NCBI RefSeq assembly: GCF_002252625.1 | Contig: NZ_NQKW01000008.1 | Location: forward strand, 1-64,000 | Length of the DNA stretch: 64,000 nucleotides | Reading direction: 5' to 3' | From: Synechococcus sp. 1G10 | Lineage (GTDB): Bacteria > Cyanobacteriota > Cyanobacteriia > PCC-6307 > Cyanobiaceae | In this document: positions 33,106 to 41,400 of the stretch, in pieces | How positions within the stretch are numbered: position 1 is the stretch's first letter | Layout: every line of letters begins with the position of its first letter | Translations under genes and position numbers: made by a program | The notes under the pieces: generated by a model | Told to the model about the DNA's origin: nothing | The model's input: the letters and a program-made list of their open reading frames with translations, nothing else | The model's database searches: none

Positions 33106-34380
33106 ATGTCCTGGACCAGCACCGGCAACATTCGCGGCCCCCAAGGCCCGCAGGGTCCGGCTGGGCCTGCAGGCGCGTCAGGGCCAGCAGGAGCGACGGG
33201 TGCGGCCGGGCCGCAGGGCTCAGTCGGTGCCGTTGGAGCCCAGGGACCGGCGGGCAGCACCGGCCCGGCTGGTGCTACGGGTCCCGCTGGCCCGACCGGC
33301 CCCACTGGCCCGCAGGGTGCGGCGGGCACGGGCATCAACCTCAAGGGCAATGTGGCCACTCAGGCCCAGTTGCCAAGCAGCGGGCAGCTCGACGGCGATG
33401 CCTATGTGGTGGCGACGGTGCCGCCCGATCGCACCAACGTCCTCTTTGTCTGGGACACCGAGACCACGCAATGGGTGGATGCGGGCTCGATCTCCGGCCC
33501 GGCCGGCCCGGCTGGCCCGGCTGGCTCTGCTGGCCCCACAGGGCCTGCGGGCGGCACGGGACCGGCTGGCGCCACGGGCGCGACGGGACCGCAGGGCATC
33601 CAGGGACCGATCGGTCCGACCGGTGTCGCAGGGCCTGCCGGTACTCGCGGCACGGGCTGGTTCGTGGGCAGCGGCCCACCACCGACCAACATTCCCGGCT
33701 CGATCGTCGGCGACATGTACCTCGACCAGGCGACGGGTGATGTGTACTTGCTGGGTAGCGGGCCTACGGGCATCCCAGTGGGCAACCTGCCTGCGATCGG
33801 TGCGGCCTTCCAGGGCGGCTTCTATGGCGGCCTGATCTCTCAGAGCGCGAATGGTGTGGCCACACACGCCCTGGTGATCGCCCCGAAGGCAACGGGCCAC
33901 GTCCTGCGGGCCTGCAAGACGACGAACACCGCGACCGCCGGCACCAGCAGCACTTTCGATGGCTACGCCAACTCCGAGGCAGCCAAGGATGCGGCCCATC
34001 CGGCCAACCAGTGGGCGCGTGCCCTGTCAATCGGTGGCTACAGCGACTGGTATATCCCGGCGCAGTTCGAGCTGGAGATCCTGTTCCGGCGCTTCAAGCC
34101 GGACAACAGCGAGGGCAACACGCCTGGATTCGGTGCGAATGCCTACGCAGTGCCGCCGACCACGGCCAACTACTCGGGATCGGTGCCGCCCGCCACTGCG
34201 GTCACGGCGTTCCAGGCGGGCAATGCTGAGGCGTTCGAGGCGATCAACTACGGCAGCTCGACGCAGGACGGGGCCACCACTCATGTGATCCAGGACTGGT
34301 TCTACGGGCCGCCGGAGCCGAACTCCAAGACGTTCCAGCAGCAGGTGCGGGCCATCCGCAAAGTGGCGGTCTTGCCCTGA
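33106..34380 (+). CDS. Collagen-like phage fibre protein with a DUF1566-like tip
   Basis: The ATG at 33106 gives 424 residues. Two Gly-X-Y runs occur: residues 10-75 (GPQGPQGPAGPAGASGPAGA and on) and about 135-185, separated by a beta segment, TQAQLPSSGQLDGDAYVV. The C-terminal 190 residues form a distinct domain with SIGGYSDWYIPAQFELEILF, typical of the DUF1566/Lcl type at adhesin and fibre ends. The protein probably makes a trimeric, host-binding fibre. Confidence 0.75.
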   Translation: MSWTSTGNIRGPQGPQGPAGPAGASGPAGATGAAGPQGSVGAVGAQGPAGSTGPAGATGPAGPTGPTGPQGAAGTGINLKGNVATQAQLPSSGQLDGDAYVVATVPPDRTNVLFVWDTETTQWVDAGSISGPAGPAGPAGSAGPTGPAGGTGPAGATGATGPQGIQGPIGPTGVAGPAGTRGTGWFVGSGPPPTNIPGSIVGDMYLDQATGDVYLLGSGPTGIPVGNLPAIGAAFQGGFYGGLISQSANGVATHALVIAPKATGHVLRACKTTNTATAGTSSTFDGYANSEAAKDAAHPANQWARALSIGGYSDWYIPAQFELEILFRRFKPDNSEGNTPGFGANAYAVPPTTANYSGSVPPATAVTAFQAGNAEAFEAINYGSSTQDGATTHVIQDWFYGPPEPNSKTFQQQVRAIRKVAVLP

Positions 34381-34814
34381 TGCCCAGCTGGATTCCTCGG
34401 ATCGACACGCCGCGGCGTGTGCTCGAGGAGCGCACCACAGCGATGGTGAGCGCGCCATCGGCGCTGGACCTGACCTTCCTCAACCTGGGAGTGGATGGCC
34501 GCTTCCTTTCGGTGAGCTGCTCGATCGCGGCCTGGGTGACGTTCTATGCGTCGGTGGCAGCGCGAGCAGCGGATGCGCTGCGGCCGATCACCGATGACCC
34601 GCCGCGCTCGGCTGGGGTGCTGCTGGATTTGAAGTTCGACGGGACCACAACGGTGCTGGAACCAGCGCCTGGCTCCACCTACTCCAATGCCGACAACCCG
34701 GTGCAGCAGCGCGTCTGGGCGCGTGTGCGCACCGAGCTGGCGGTGCCCCACTCGGCCACCGTCGGCGTGCTGGCCCTGGTGGAGTACGACACCGTGACAA
34801 GCGGGGTCGCCTGA
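34380..34814 (+). CDS. Phage structural protein (unknown)
   Basis: A 144-residue beta-rich protein that overlaps the fibre gene stop by 1 bp. Segments: LDLTFLNLGVDGRFLSVSCS, ARVRTELAVPHSATVGVLAL. No family recognised; a small virion component by position. Confidence 0.55.
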   Translation: MPSWIPRIDTPRRVLEERTTAMVSAPSALDLTFLNLGVDGRFLSVSCSIAAWVTFYASVAARAADALRPITDDPPRSAGVLLDLKFDGTTTVLEPAPGSTYSNADNPVQQRVWARVRTELAVPHSATVGVLALVEYDTVTSGVA

Positions 34815-35692
34815 TGGTGGCGACGCTGGTTGACCTGAGCCGCCGTGGTGACACCGGCGGGCTTGTGGTGCTGCAGGTGTTCGCCGCTGCGGATGGCCTG
34901 CTGCGCACCTGGATGGCGGCAGCCAATGCGCAGAACCCGCTGCAGCAGCTAAGCATCGTGAAGGCCCCTGGGGAGGTGCTTGGCTTCACGGGTTGGGTGA
35001 TCAAGGCCCGGCTGGCGGTGCTCGACGCCGGGCAGCCGGTGGAGCTGATGAGCCAGTGGGTGGCGAACCTGACGACGGGCGCGCTCACCACGCACTGCGG
35101 CCTGGTGAGCGGGTACACGCCAGGCGCGGCGCTGGGCGGCTATGGCGCCCTCACGGGCGGGGTTGGCACGACCAGCTCATTGATCACGCTGCTGCCGCAG
35201 CCGCTGCCGCTGGGAGCTGTGGTGGCGAGCAGCCTGGCGGTAGGCCAGGAGTATTTCGCCTTCTCCATCACGCAGCACACGTTCACCAACCGCCAGGCGG
35301 TTGTGGTGCTGATCGCCAAGGATGTGTATTCAGGCCAGTGGCATCTGTCGTTCACGGACATGGCCGGAGCGCTGGGTGCGGTGGCCTGGATTGCGAACCG
35401 GCCCGGCGCGGTGCTCTCCACCTCGATCCGGCTTGATTACTTCTCCTCGGCCACGCCGCTGATGCTTACTCAGCCGGTGCAGTGGAACCCGATCACACCG
35501 GGCATAGCGTCACAGGCACCTCAGCCGCAGCCGCCGGTGCAGTGGTTCGACCCGGTGGTGCTGCCGGCTGATCTGGCGCTCTACAACCGCACCTTCGGGA
35601 GCTTCGGGTACTTCATCGGCGGCGATGGTACCCAGTGGCTGCAGCTGGGGCCAGCCCGCCTGGCGGTGAAAGTCAAGGACGGAGGCGCCTGA
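34814..35692 (+). CDS. Phage structural protein (unknown)
   Basis: A 292-residue protein, GTG/ATG overlap with both neighbours. Contains PLPLGAVVASSLAVGQEYFA and AFSITQHTFTNRQAVVVLIA, then LALYNRTFGSFGYFIGGDG. Low in charge and beta-rich as virion fibre or baseplate proteins are. No named family. Confidence 0.55.
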   Translation: MVATLVDLSRRGDTGGLVVLQVFAAADGLLRTWMAAANAQNPLQQLSIVKAPGEVLGFTGWVIKARLAVLDAGQPVELMSQWVANLTTGALTTHCGLVSGYTPGAALGGYGALTGGVGTTSSLITLLPQPLPLGAVVASSLAVGQEYFAFSITQHTFTNRQAVVVLIAKDVYSGQWHLSFTDMAGALGAVAWIANRPGAVLSTSIRLDYFSSATPLMLTQPVQWNPITPGIASQAPQPQPPVQWFDPVVLPADLALYNRTFGSFGYFIGGDGTQWLQLGPARLAVKVKDGGA

Positions 35693-36882
35693 TGCTGACT
35701 GTTTCGGCGGCGAACTGGACGCCCTACGACTGGGTGAGCAAGGCGGCCGGATCGGTGGGCCTGCGGCTTACGGAGGCATTCACGGCATTTGCGGCAGCGG
35801 TGAACGCAAACCCCGGCAATGCCGGTGTTCCTCTGCAGCTCGTCAAGGATCACAGTTCAGCGACCGGCACCACGAACTTTGGCTACATCTGGCGGCTCGG
35901 TCATCCGCTGAATCCGTACCTGCTGCGGTTTTACAACACCAGCAGGAACCAGGGCTCCAGTGCTTCATCATCGACGGCGAGTTTCACCCTGGCGCTCGAG
36001 AGTGCCTACACCGACGATGGGACGTTCGGTGGTTACGGGCAGTTCAGCTCAATGCTGGCGAGCGTAAGTGCGGGCATGTCGTACTACGGGCCGAGCGGAA
36101 GCCCGTTGTTCAATGCCGACGGCCGGCTGATCGTGCTGATGGACACGACGCCGGGATCTGAGTTCTTCTGTTGCAACATCGCCACGACCAATGGTGATAC
36201 CTACGCGCAGAATCACACGTTGATGCTGTTCCGTGGCTCAGCAAGTAGCGGCTGGAATGTGGCTCTGCTGCGCTCACAGGCTTTGGCGGGCATGTTTGAG
36301 AGCCGCAACTTCTACTGCTACAACAACAATGTGCTGCAGGCGGCTGTCACATACCCGGTGGCGCCGAGTGGATTGGAGCAGATGTTGGTGACGGGTGTTG
36401 GTCTGATCCCGTCCGGCTTCGGGCCGGGTCAGATGTTCGCCTACGGCACCAAGCAGGAACGGCTGCCGCTGCCACAGCTCTTCTGGTTCGGCAGCAACCA
36501 GTACTCGGACCCGCGCCGTCTGGGCCGGGTGAGCAACCCGGGTGGGCCTGGGACCTTCTATCAACTCGGTGCGGCGATCAACAGCGGTGGCATGGATTGC
36601 TGGGTGCTGGTGCCACCGAGCACGCCGGCAATGGCGGGCTGGAGCACGATCGGTTCACTCAGCAGCTGGCAGACGATCCCCGATCGGCTGTATTTCTGCC
36701 CGGCAGTGCCCCCGGGTCCGGTTCTTATGGGGCCTGTGCTGGGGCCTGACTTCCTGACGGACTGGAGCGCGGTGGCCCTCGGCGCCCCTGGTGTGGCCCA
36801 GCACCCCTTCTACGCGCAGCAGGAGGCAGCAGGCGACAACGGCAGGCCCAGCAGCGGGGTGCTCTGGCCGAGAGGGATGTAG
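35692..36882 (+). CDS. Phage structural protein (unknown), last of the rightward block
   Basis: The ATG at 35692 gives 396 residues; the longer frame from 35635 lacks support. Features: WTPYDWVSKAAGSVGLRLTE, FGYIWRLGHPLNPYLLRFYN, a Ser/Gly-rich body and a FYQLGAAINSGGMDCWVLVP end segment. No family recognised. It ends the structural block; the next gene is convergent. Confidence 0.55.
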   Translation: MLTVSAANWTPYDWVSKAAGSVGLRLTEAFTAFAAAVNANPGNAGVPLQLVKDHSSATGTTNFGYIWRLGHPLNPYLLRFYNTSRNQGSSASSSTASFTLALESAYTDDGTFGGYGQFSSMLASVSAGMSYYGPSGSPLFNADGRLIVLMDTTPGSEFFCCNIATTNGDTYAQNHTLMLFRGSASSGWNVALLRSQALAGMFESRNFYCYNNNVLQAAVTYPVAPSGLEQMLVTGVGLIPSGFGPGQMFAYGTKQERLPLPQLFWFGSNQYSDPRRLGRVSNPGGPGTFYQLGAAINSGGMDCWVLVPPSTPAMAGWSTIGSLSSWQTIPDRLYFCPAVPPGPVLMGPVLGPDFLTDWSAVALGAPGVAQHPFYAQQEAAGDNGRPSSGVLWPRGM

Positions 36883-36928
36883 TGCTCGGGGCTGGGATGG
36901 AAGACACAGCCGCAGGGCGGCCCTGCCC

Positions 36929-37630
36929 TCAAGTCTCGCCCGCCTCCAGCACCGTTCCCTTCCGGCCAGAAGCTCCTGCAGCCCGCCGCCGCAGCGGCTG
37001 CTGCCGTTTCTTGATCTCCCTTCTCCTGGGGTAGGCCGCCAGGGCGCACTGCAGCCAGTGCCGGTGCTCTCGCTGCAAAGTCAGAGGCGCTTCGATTCGC
37101 ACCCCACCGCCCAGGGCGTAGAGCCAGCGGCGCAGGTCCTGGTCACCCTCGAGGGTCCAAAGCGGCAGCTCGATCTCCACTGGGTAGGGGTGGCTGGAGT
37201 GGCTGCATGGCACCAGAGCCGGCTGATCGCCCGGCGGGCTGATCACTCCATCACCGGGCAGGGGCCGCGACAGGCGCACCGCCGCCGCCGGGAAGCGGCG
37301 CACCTCCTCACGGAGCAGGGCAAAGGCGGCGGCATCACAGCTCAGCTGCAAGGTGCCTATCGCCTTGCTGCGCTGCTCCGATGGCGATCCGCAGACCGCT
37401 TGCTGCGCCTGGAGGGAACCACCGAACTCAAGGCTGCCGCAGTAGTGCTGCAAGGTTTCGCCGCGCCGCAGCGCCGCCGCATGGGACGGCTGGCTGCGGC
37501 AACTGCCGATTTCGATCCGGCGCAGCCCCAGCTGATCGATTCGCCGGCAAGCCAGCAACCCCTCCGTCTGCCCGATGTGGTCGTGCTCAAACAGCAGGTA
37601 CCAGGCGCTGGTGTGGAAGATCAGCTGCAA
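36929..37630 (-). CDS. WYL-domain protein (probable 3' half of a split gene)
   Basis: A 233-residue frame with a weak TTG start at 37630. It opens LIFHTSAWYLLFEHDHIGQ, then LACRRIDQLGLRRIEI, the WYL motif region of regulatory WYL domains. The first strand of that domain (LRGAIQQHQRVVFTTLAASH) is at the end of the preceding kinase-like gene in another frame. The frames overlap by 10 bp. Either translation is re-initiated, a programmed shift occurs, or one indel has split the gene. Confidence 0.7.
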   Translation of the reverse strand: MQLIFHTSAWYLLFEHDHIGQTEGLLACRRIDQLGLRRIEIGSCRSQPSHAAALRRGETLQHYCGSLEFGGSLQAQQAVCGSPSEQRSKAIGTLQLSCDAAAFALLREEVRRFPAAAVRLSRPLPGDGVISPPGDQPALVPCSHSSHPYPVEIELPLWTLEGDQDLRRWLYALGGGVRIEAPLTLQREHRHWLQCALAAYPRRREIKKRQQPLRRRAAGASGRKGTVLEAGET

Positions 37631-39174
37631 GGGCCATCCACGGATTTCGCCAGACCGGCATGGGAGGCGGCCAAGGTGGTGAACACCACCCGCTGGTGCT
37701 GCTGAATGGCTCCGCGCAGCTGCTCGGCCTGCTCGGTGTTGAGCAGGGTGCCGCTTCTGCGCTGATCTCCCGCCAGCAAGGAACGGTTGAAGTAAGCCCG
37801 CACCGGCGGCACCGCCTCGATGACGATGCCACTGCGTTGCAACCGCCTGCCCAGCTCCCGGGCGATCGCCTGCCCGCTCGGATCACCGAGCCGATCGGCA
37901 TTGGCCTGCAGCAGCCCATGGATTTCCACCTGCAGCGGCATGGGCAGCAGCGAGGCACCGAGGGCATAGCCATGGCGGCCACTGCCTGCCGCATCGCGAA
38001 AGCCATAGGGCGTGAGGATCGCTGTGATGCTCTGGTGCAACTGGCGGGGTGTCCAGCAATGACGGCCGCCGCTGAGGGCCTTGAGCCGAGCAGCGAGGTG
38101 GTGGTCGATCGCCACCCCCTCCTGCCGATCAAACGGGTGATGAAGGATGTGGCGCAGCAGGGTGAGCGCACGGCAAAAAGCCTCGCGATCGCCCAGTGCT
38201 GACCAGCCACCCGCGCTGAGCGGTTGCGACGCCGGCCAGGGCGGCGGCTCGACCGCCCGCATCAGCGCGGCCTCACCCTGCTCAGAGTTGACGTGCCAGG
38301 CGGTGGTGAACCCCTGTTGCCGTAACCAGTCCAGGTCGGCTGCGATCGCTCCGACATCCGCATAGCAAGGCCCGTGCTGCTGGCGGAGCTGGGCTGCCGC
38401 ACGCTCGGCCAGGCCTGCCGGTGCGTCCGCCGCCGGCAGGGCGTTGGTCGCGGTCAGTTCCGGCTGGCGGCTGAGCAGCTGGATCAGATGGAGCAGCCGC
38501 TCGCACTCCAGCAGGCGTGAGTAGCCATGGGGAATCAGCCGAGCGTCCCGGTTGCGGGCGGCGCTGATCCGCCGCTCCAACGTCCCCAGCACCACATGCA
38601 GGTGCGGTTCCAGCTGCCCATGGTGGTGGGGTTCAACGCAGACCACCGCCGCGAATCCCTCCGAGCGGCTGGGTGAGAAGGGGGCCTCCTCCAGCAGCGC
38701 GACATGGTTGTCGATCACCTGCTCAGGGACGCTGTGATCACGGCGCCGGTTCCATTGCTGGCAGAGCTCATGCGGTGTGCGCAGCCACCAGCCGATCCAC
38801 TCCACCGGGACCGGCAGCTCCAGCTTCTGGGTGATCGCCAGCCGCCAGGCGCGGCGCGAGAAAGTGGCCTCGACAATCACTGGAGCACCTGAGCGAACAG
38901 CCTCCTGAATGCGTTGGTGCATCACCGCGGCGATGTCATCCCAAGGGCCAAAGACACCGCGATCGCCAAAGATTTCGGCGCGAATGTCGCGGCTGCTGAT
39001 GTAACAGGGCGGCAGCTCCCCGGGCCCGCTCAGCAGCGTGGCCAGTTGGCGGGCGAGGGTGGATTTGCCGCTGGCCGGCGGGCCGATCAGCAGGTGACAG
39101 CGCAGCGGACGAGCCGACGAGTCGGAGTTGTTGCGGCGCTGCTCGGCCGTCGTCGATGGAGATAAGCGAGTCAT
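37621..39174 (-). CDS. P-loop kinase-like ATPase with start of a WYL domain
   Basis: From ATG 39174 it is 517 residues. Residues 25-45 contain a Walker A motif, CHLLIGPPASGKSTLARQL, and the following RDIRAEIFGDRGVFGPWDDI and PVIVEATFSRRAWRLAI resemble polynucleotide/zeta-toxin-type kinases. The rest includes a helical winged-helix-like region and ends in the start of a WYL domain. Related kinase-WYL proteins occur in cyanobacteria; their role is not known to me, but WYL domains bind ligands or nucleic acid and are common in defence regulation. Divergent from an unknown gene on the plus strand. Confidence 0.75.
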   Translation of the reverse strand: MTRLSPSTTAEQRRNNSDSSARPLRCHLLIGPPASGKSTLARQLATLLSGPGELPPCYISSRDIRAEIFGDRGVFGPWDDIAAVMHQRIQEAVRSGAPVIVEATFSRRAWRLAITQKLELPVPVEWIGWWLRTPHELCQQWNRRRDHSVPEQVIDNHVALLEEAPFSPSRSEGFAAVVCVEPHHHGQLEPHLHVVLGTLERRISAARNRDARLIPHGYSRLLECERLLHLIQLLSRQPELTATNALPAADAPAGLAERAAAQLRQQHGPCYADVGAIAADLDWLRQQGFTTAWHVNSEQGEAALMRAVEPPPWPASQPLSAGGWSALGDREAFCRALTLLRHILHHPFDRQEGVAIDHHLAARLKALSGGRHCWTPRQLHQSITAILTPYGFRDAAGSGRHGYALGASLLPMPLQVEIHGLLQANADRLGDPSGQAIARELGRRLQRSGIVIEAVPPVRAYFNRSLLAGDQRRSGTLLNTEQAEQLRGAIQQHQRVVFTTLAASHAGLAKSVDGPCS

Positions 39175-39277
39175 GGGCGTTGGATCGAGGGACACATCCC
39201 CAGCTCCATTGGGCAGCAAGTGGCGGTGTCCTTCCTGCTGCAACCATCACGATTCGGTAGCGCTGCATGCCGTGCTG

Positions 39278-40045
39278 GTGGCGGTCAGTACCAAAGGCCG
39301 TTTATGGCCGTGGTCGCAGGAGCATTCCGCCACCCGACGACCAGCGCGAGATCCGCTGCCTGCTCCGATTCCACCTCCCCTGCGCCCTGCCACCGGCCTG
39401 CGTGTGACCACTGGTCTCTTCCATCAGCACCTGCTTGACGGACTCGCCCCCATGGGGCCCACTCCGCTGCTGTGGCGGAGCCTGAACCAGTGGTGTGAGC
39501 TGCTGCGTGCTGGCGAACTGGAGGCGGTGCTGCTGGCGAGCGTCTGCCCCGCTCCGCTGGAGGGGATGGCCTGGCTGCCCCTTGGCTCCTGGGTATTGCT
39601 CCTCGCCTGCCGATTGAACGGCCTCGATTCAGCCGCCGCGCCATCGCCCCGGACATTCCGGTTCCTGGCCCCGCCATTGGCGGCCGCACCGGGGCTTCAT
39701 CACGCCCTGCAGGAGCAGCAGCTGGCCCCCATCACCTCGCTCGATGCCGTAGCTGCCACCGATTGGATGGCGGAGTTGCAACGGGGTGATGGGCTGCTGC
39801 CGGTTCCCCCGTCCCTGCTGCAGAGCAGCCCCTGGCGGCAGGCTGCGCTGACGGCGGTGTGGCCGTGGGAGCCGCTCGTGGAGAGCCTCTGGCTGCTGGT
39901 GCCCAAGGAGTTCGCCAGTACTGAGGCTGTGCTGGCTGTGGCCGTCAGGCTGCGCGAGCGGATCGAGGCGGCCCCAGGTCCTGCCGGGGGAGGCTCGATC
40001 TGTTCCACTCGCAATGTTGGCGAGCCGGTCCCCGGGCCTTCATGA
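39278..40045 (+). CDS. Unknown protein divergent from the kinase-WYL gene
   Basis: The frame extends further upstream, but GTG 39278 avoids overlap with the kinase start; the real start is uncertain. The product of about 255 residues contains LRVTTGLFHQHLLDGLAPM, ELLRAGELEAVLLASVC and LGSWVLLLACRLNGLDS, which suggest a folded helical protein. The C-terminal 30 residues look random. No family recognised. Confidence 0.45.
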   Translation: MAVSTKGRLWPWSQEHSATRRPARDPLPAPIPPPLRPATGLRVTTGLFHQHLLDGLAPMGPTPLLWRSLNQWCELLRAGELEAVLLASVCPAPLEGMAWLPLGSWVLLLACRLNGLDSAAAPSPRTFRFLAPPLAAAPGLHHALQEQQLAPITSLDAVAATDWMAELQRGDGLLPVPPSLLQSSPWRQAALTAVWPWEPLVESLWLLVPKEFASTEAVLAVAVRLRERIEAAPGPAGGGSICSTRNVGEPVPGPS

Positions 40046-40121
40046 TGAATGTGGCAAGGCCCACCAACCGCCCCCCGCCAAGCAGTTACCGTCAAGCACC
40101 GCCATCGCATCCCCCACCCGC

Positions 40122-40316
40122 ATGGCACCGTCAACCACCATCAAGAGCTCGACAAGCCAAAGCTCAGGGCAGTTGACCCGCGAGCAGATCGATACGCTGC
40201 TGGAAAAGCTGCGTGATCCCAGCCTCGCGCGCCAATTCCTGATGAACGCTGGCCTAATCGACGCTGACGGCCAGCTCACCCGCCCCTACCGCAGCCAGGA
40301 TGCCCAGACGGCCTAA
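40122..40316 (+). CDS. Small partner protein, candidate antitoxin
   Basis: A 64-residue protein from ATG 40122. Residues 18-60 are LTREQIDTLLEKLRDPSLAR and QFLMNAGLIDADGQLTRPYR, a helical unit. Its 3' end overlaps the start of the following toxin-like gene by 17 bp, a typical toxin-antitoxin layout. No DNA-binding motif is evident. Confidence 0.6.
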   Translation: MAPSTTIKSSTSQSSGQLTREQIDTLLEKLRDPSLARQFLMNAGLIDADGQLTRPYRSQDAQTA

Positions 40317-40875
40317 CAACAGCCTGGGTCCTCTGGTTCTGTATCACGGCTGCGATAAGGAAGTCGCTGAATCCGTCCTGAGGGGGGAGTCAACCCTCCA
40401 GCCCAGCGAGAACGACTATGACTGGCTTGGACCTGGCATCTACTTTTGGGTCGACAGTCCTGAGAGGGCCAAGGATTGGGCCAAGGAACGCAGAAACAAT
40501 CCGTCAGTGGTTGGCTCCTTTGCGTACCCCGGGCATTGCCTGAATCTGACCGATTACGGGGTGATGAATGAACTCGCCCTCGCCTACGAGGCCACCAAAG
40601 GTATTTCGGAAGCAGCAGGCACGGCGCTTCCCAAAAATTCAGTGCTGCAGAAGGGGATTTTCATGATGCGGCAATTGGACTGCGCTGTGATTCAAATGGT
40701 GCATGAGATCCGCATGGATGAAGGCATGGATGCCTACGACACTGTCTACGGAGTTTTTGAAGAAGGGGGGCTCGTTTATCCCGGGGCCGGATTCAAGGAC
40801 CGAACTCATGTCCAGATTGCCATCCGTAACCCCGAGATGATCCTTGGCTACTTCCGCGTGGACGGAATGACCTGA
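40300..40875 (+). CDS. Probable ADP-ribosyltransferase-fold toxin
   Basis: A 191-residue protein from ATG 40300. It begins PLVLYHGCDKEVAESVLRGE, then ENDYDWLGPGIYFWVDSPER with AKDWAKER. The combination of Y-H-G, then G-x-G-x-Y-F and a late acidic segment is the layout of PARP-like ADP-ribosyltransferases (DUF3990-like). The late part TVYGVFEEGGLVYPGAGFKD could carry the catalytic Glu. It follows a small overlapping gene, so a toxin-antitoxin pair is likely. Biochemical activity and target are unproven. Confidence 0.65.
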   Translation: MPRRPNNSLGPLVLYHGCDKEVAESVLRGESTLQPSENDYDWLGPGIYFWVDSPERAKDWAKERRNNPSVVGSFAYPGHCLNLTDYGVMNELALAYEATKGISEAAGTALPKNSVLQKGIFMMRQLDCAVIQMVHEIRMDEGMDAYDTVYGVFEEGGLVYPGAGFKDRTHVQIAIRNPEMILGYFRVDGMT

Positions 40876-41400
40876 ACAGGTGCTTTGTTGAGCTGACCAC
40901 AGCAAAGCTGACCGGGCTGCTGGGTTCAGACGAGCAGCTGGAACAGCACATGGGCATCCACCCAGCCCTCCTGCTTGTGGAGCAATGTTTGGAACAGGTA
41001 GAAGGGCATCACCCGATCAGTTCTCCCTGCCGCTGCCTTCGGTTGTGCGGTTCTCAGCGTCCCCGCTGCTGCCGCCCTCGCCAGAGCTCTCGCTCTGAGA
41101 TCTTGGCTCCACCGTGGCGCCAAGAGAGCGGCAGGACTCGATGGGATCAACACCCGGTGCCAGGCACAAGGCCAGCGGCTGACCGATTGGGTGCTGGTCC
41201 TCAGGCGACGACTAAGTGCTGCATCAGAAATACCTCAATCCGGTTCTTCTCTGTCATCAGCACTGAGACGCTGGTCTCTGCTGGTGACTCTGTGCAATGG
41301 CCCCGTGGAATGCATCACCGCTGGATTTGGCGGCTCCACTGCGACGATCCAGGGCAGAGTCTGCGCTGCAGGCCCAGACCATCCCAGCGGCACTCCCCTG
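40876..41400. other. About 525 bp without a supported gene
   Basis: A minus-strand frame at 40926-41153 ends in DRVMPFYLFQTLLHKQEGWV, which looks protein-like over 27 residues, but the rest is low quality. It may be the relic of a gene. The plus-strand frame that extends DUF6880 upstream of 41401 has no support. Confidence 0.4.

Noticed and set aside
31680-33620. Collagen-coding repeats looked at as possible CRISPR-like arrays
   Set aside because: Repeats are short, in codon register (Gly-X-Y) and without unique spacers; they encode protein.
33220-33999. Repetitive minus-strand frame rich in Ala/Arg/Gly
   Set aside because: It is the reverse reading of the Gly-X-Y collagen repeats, not a separate repeat protein.
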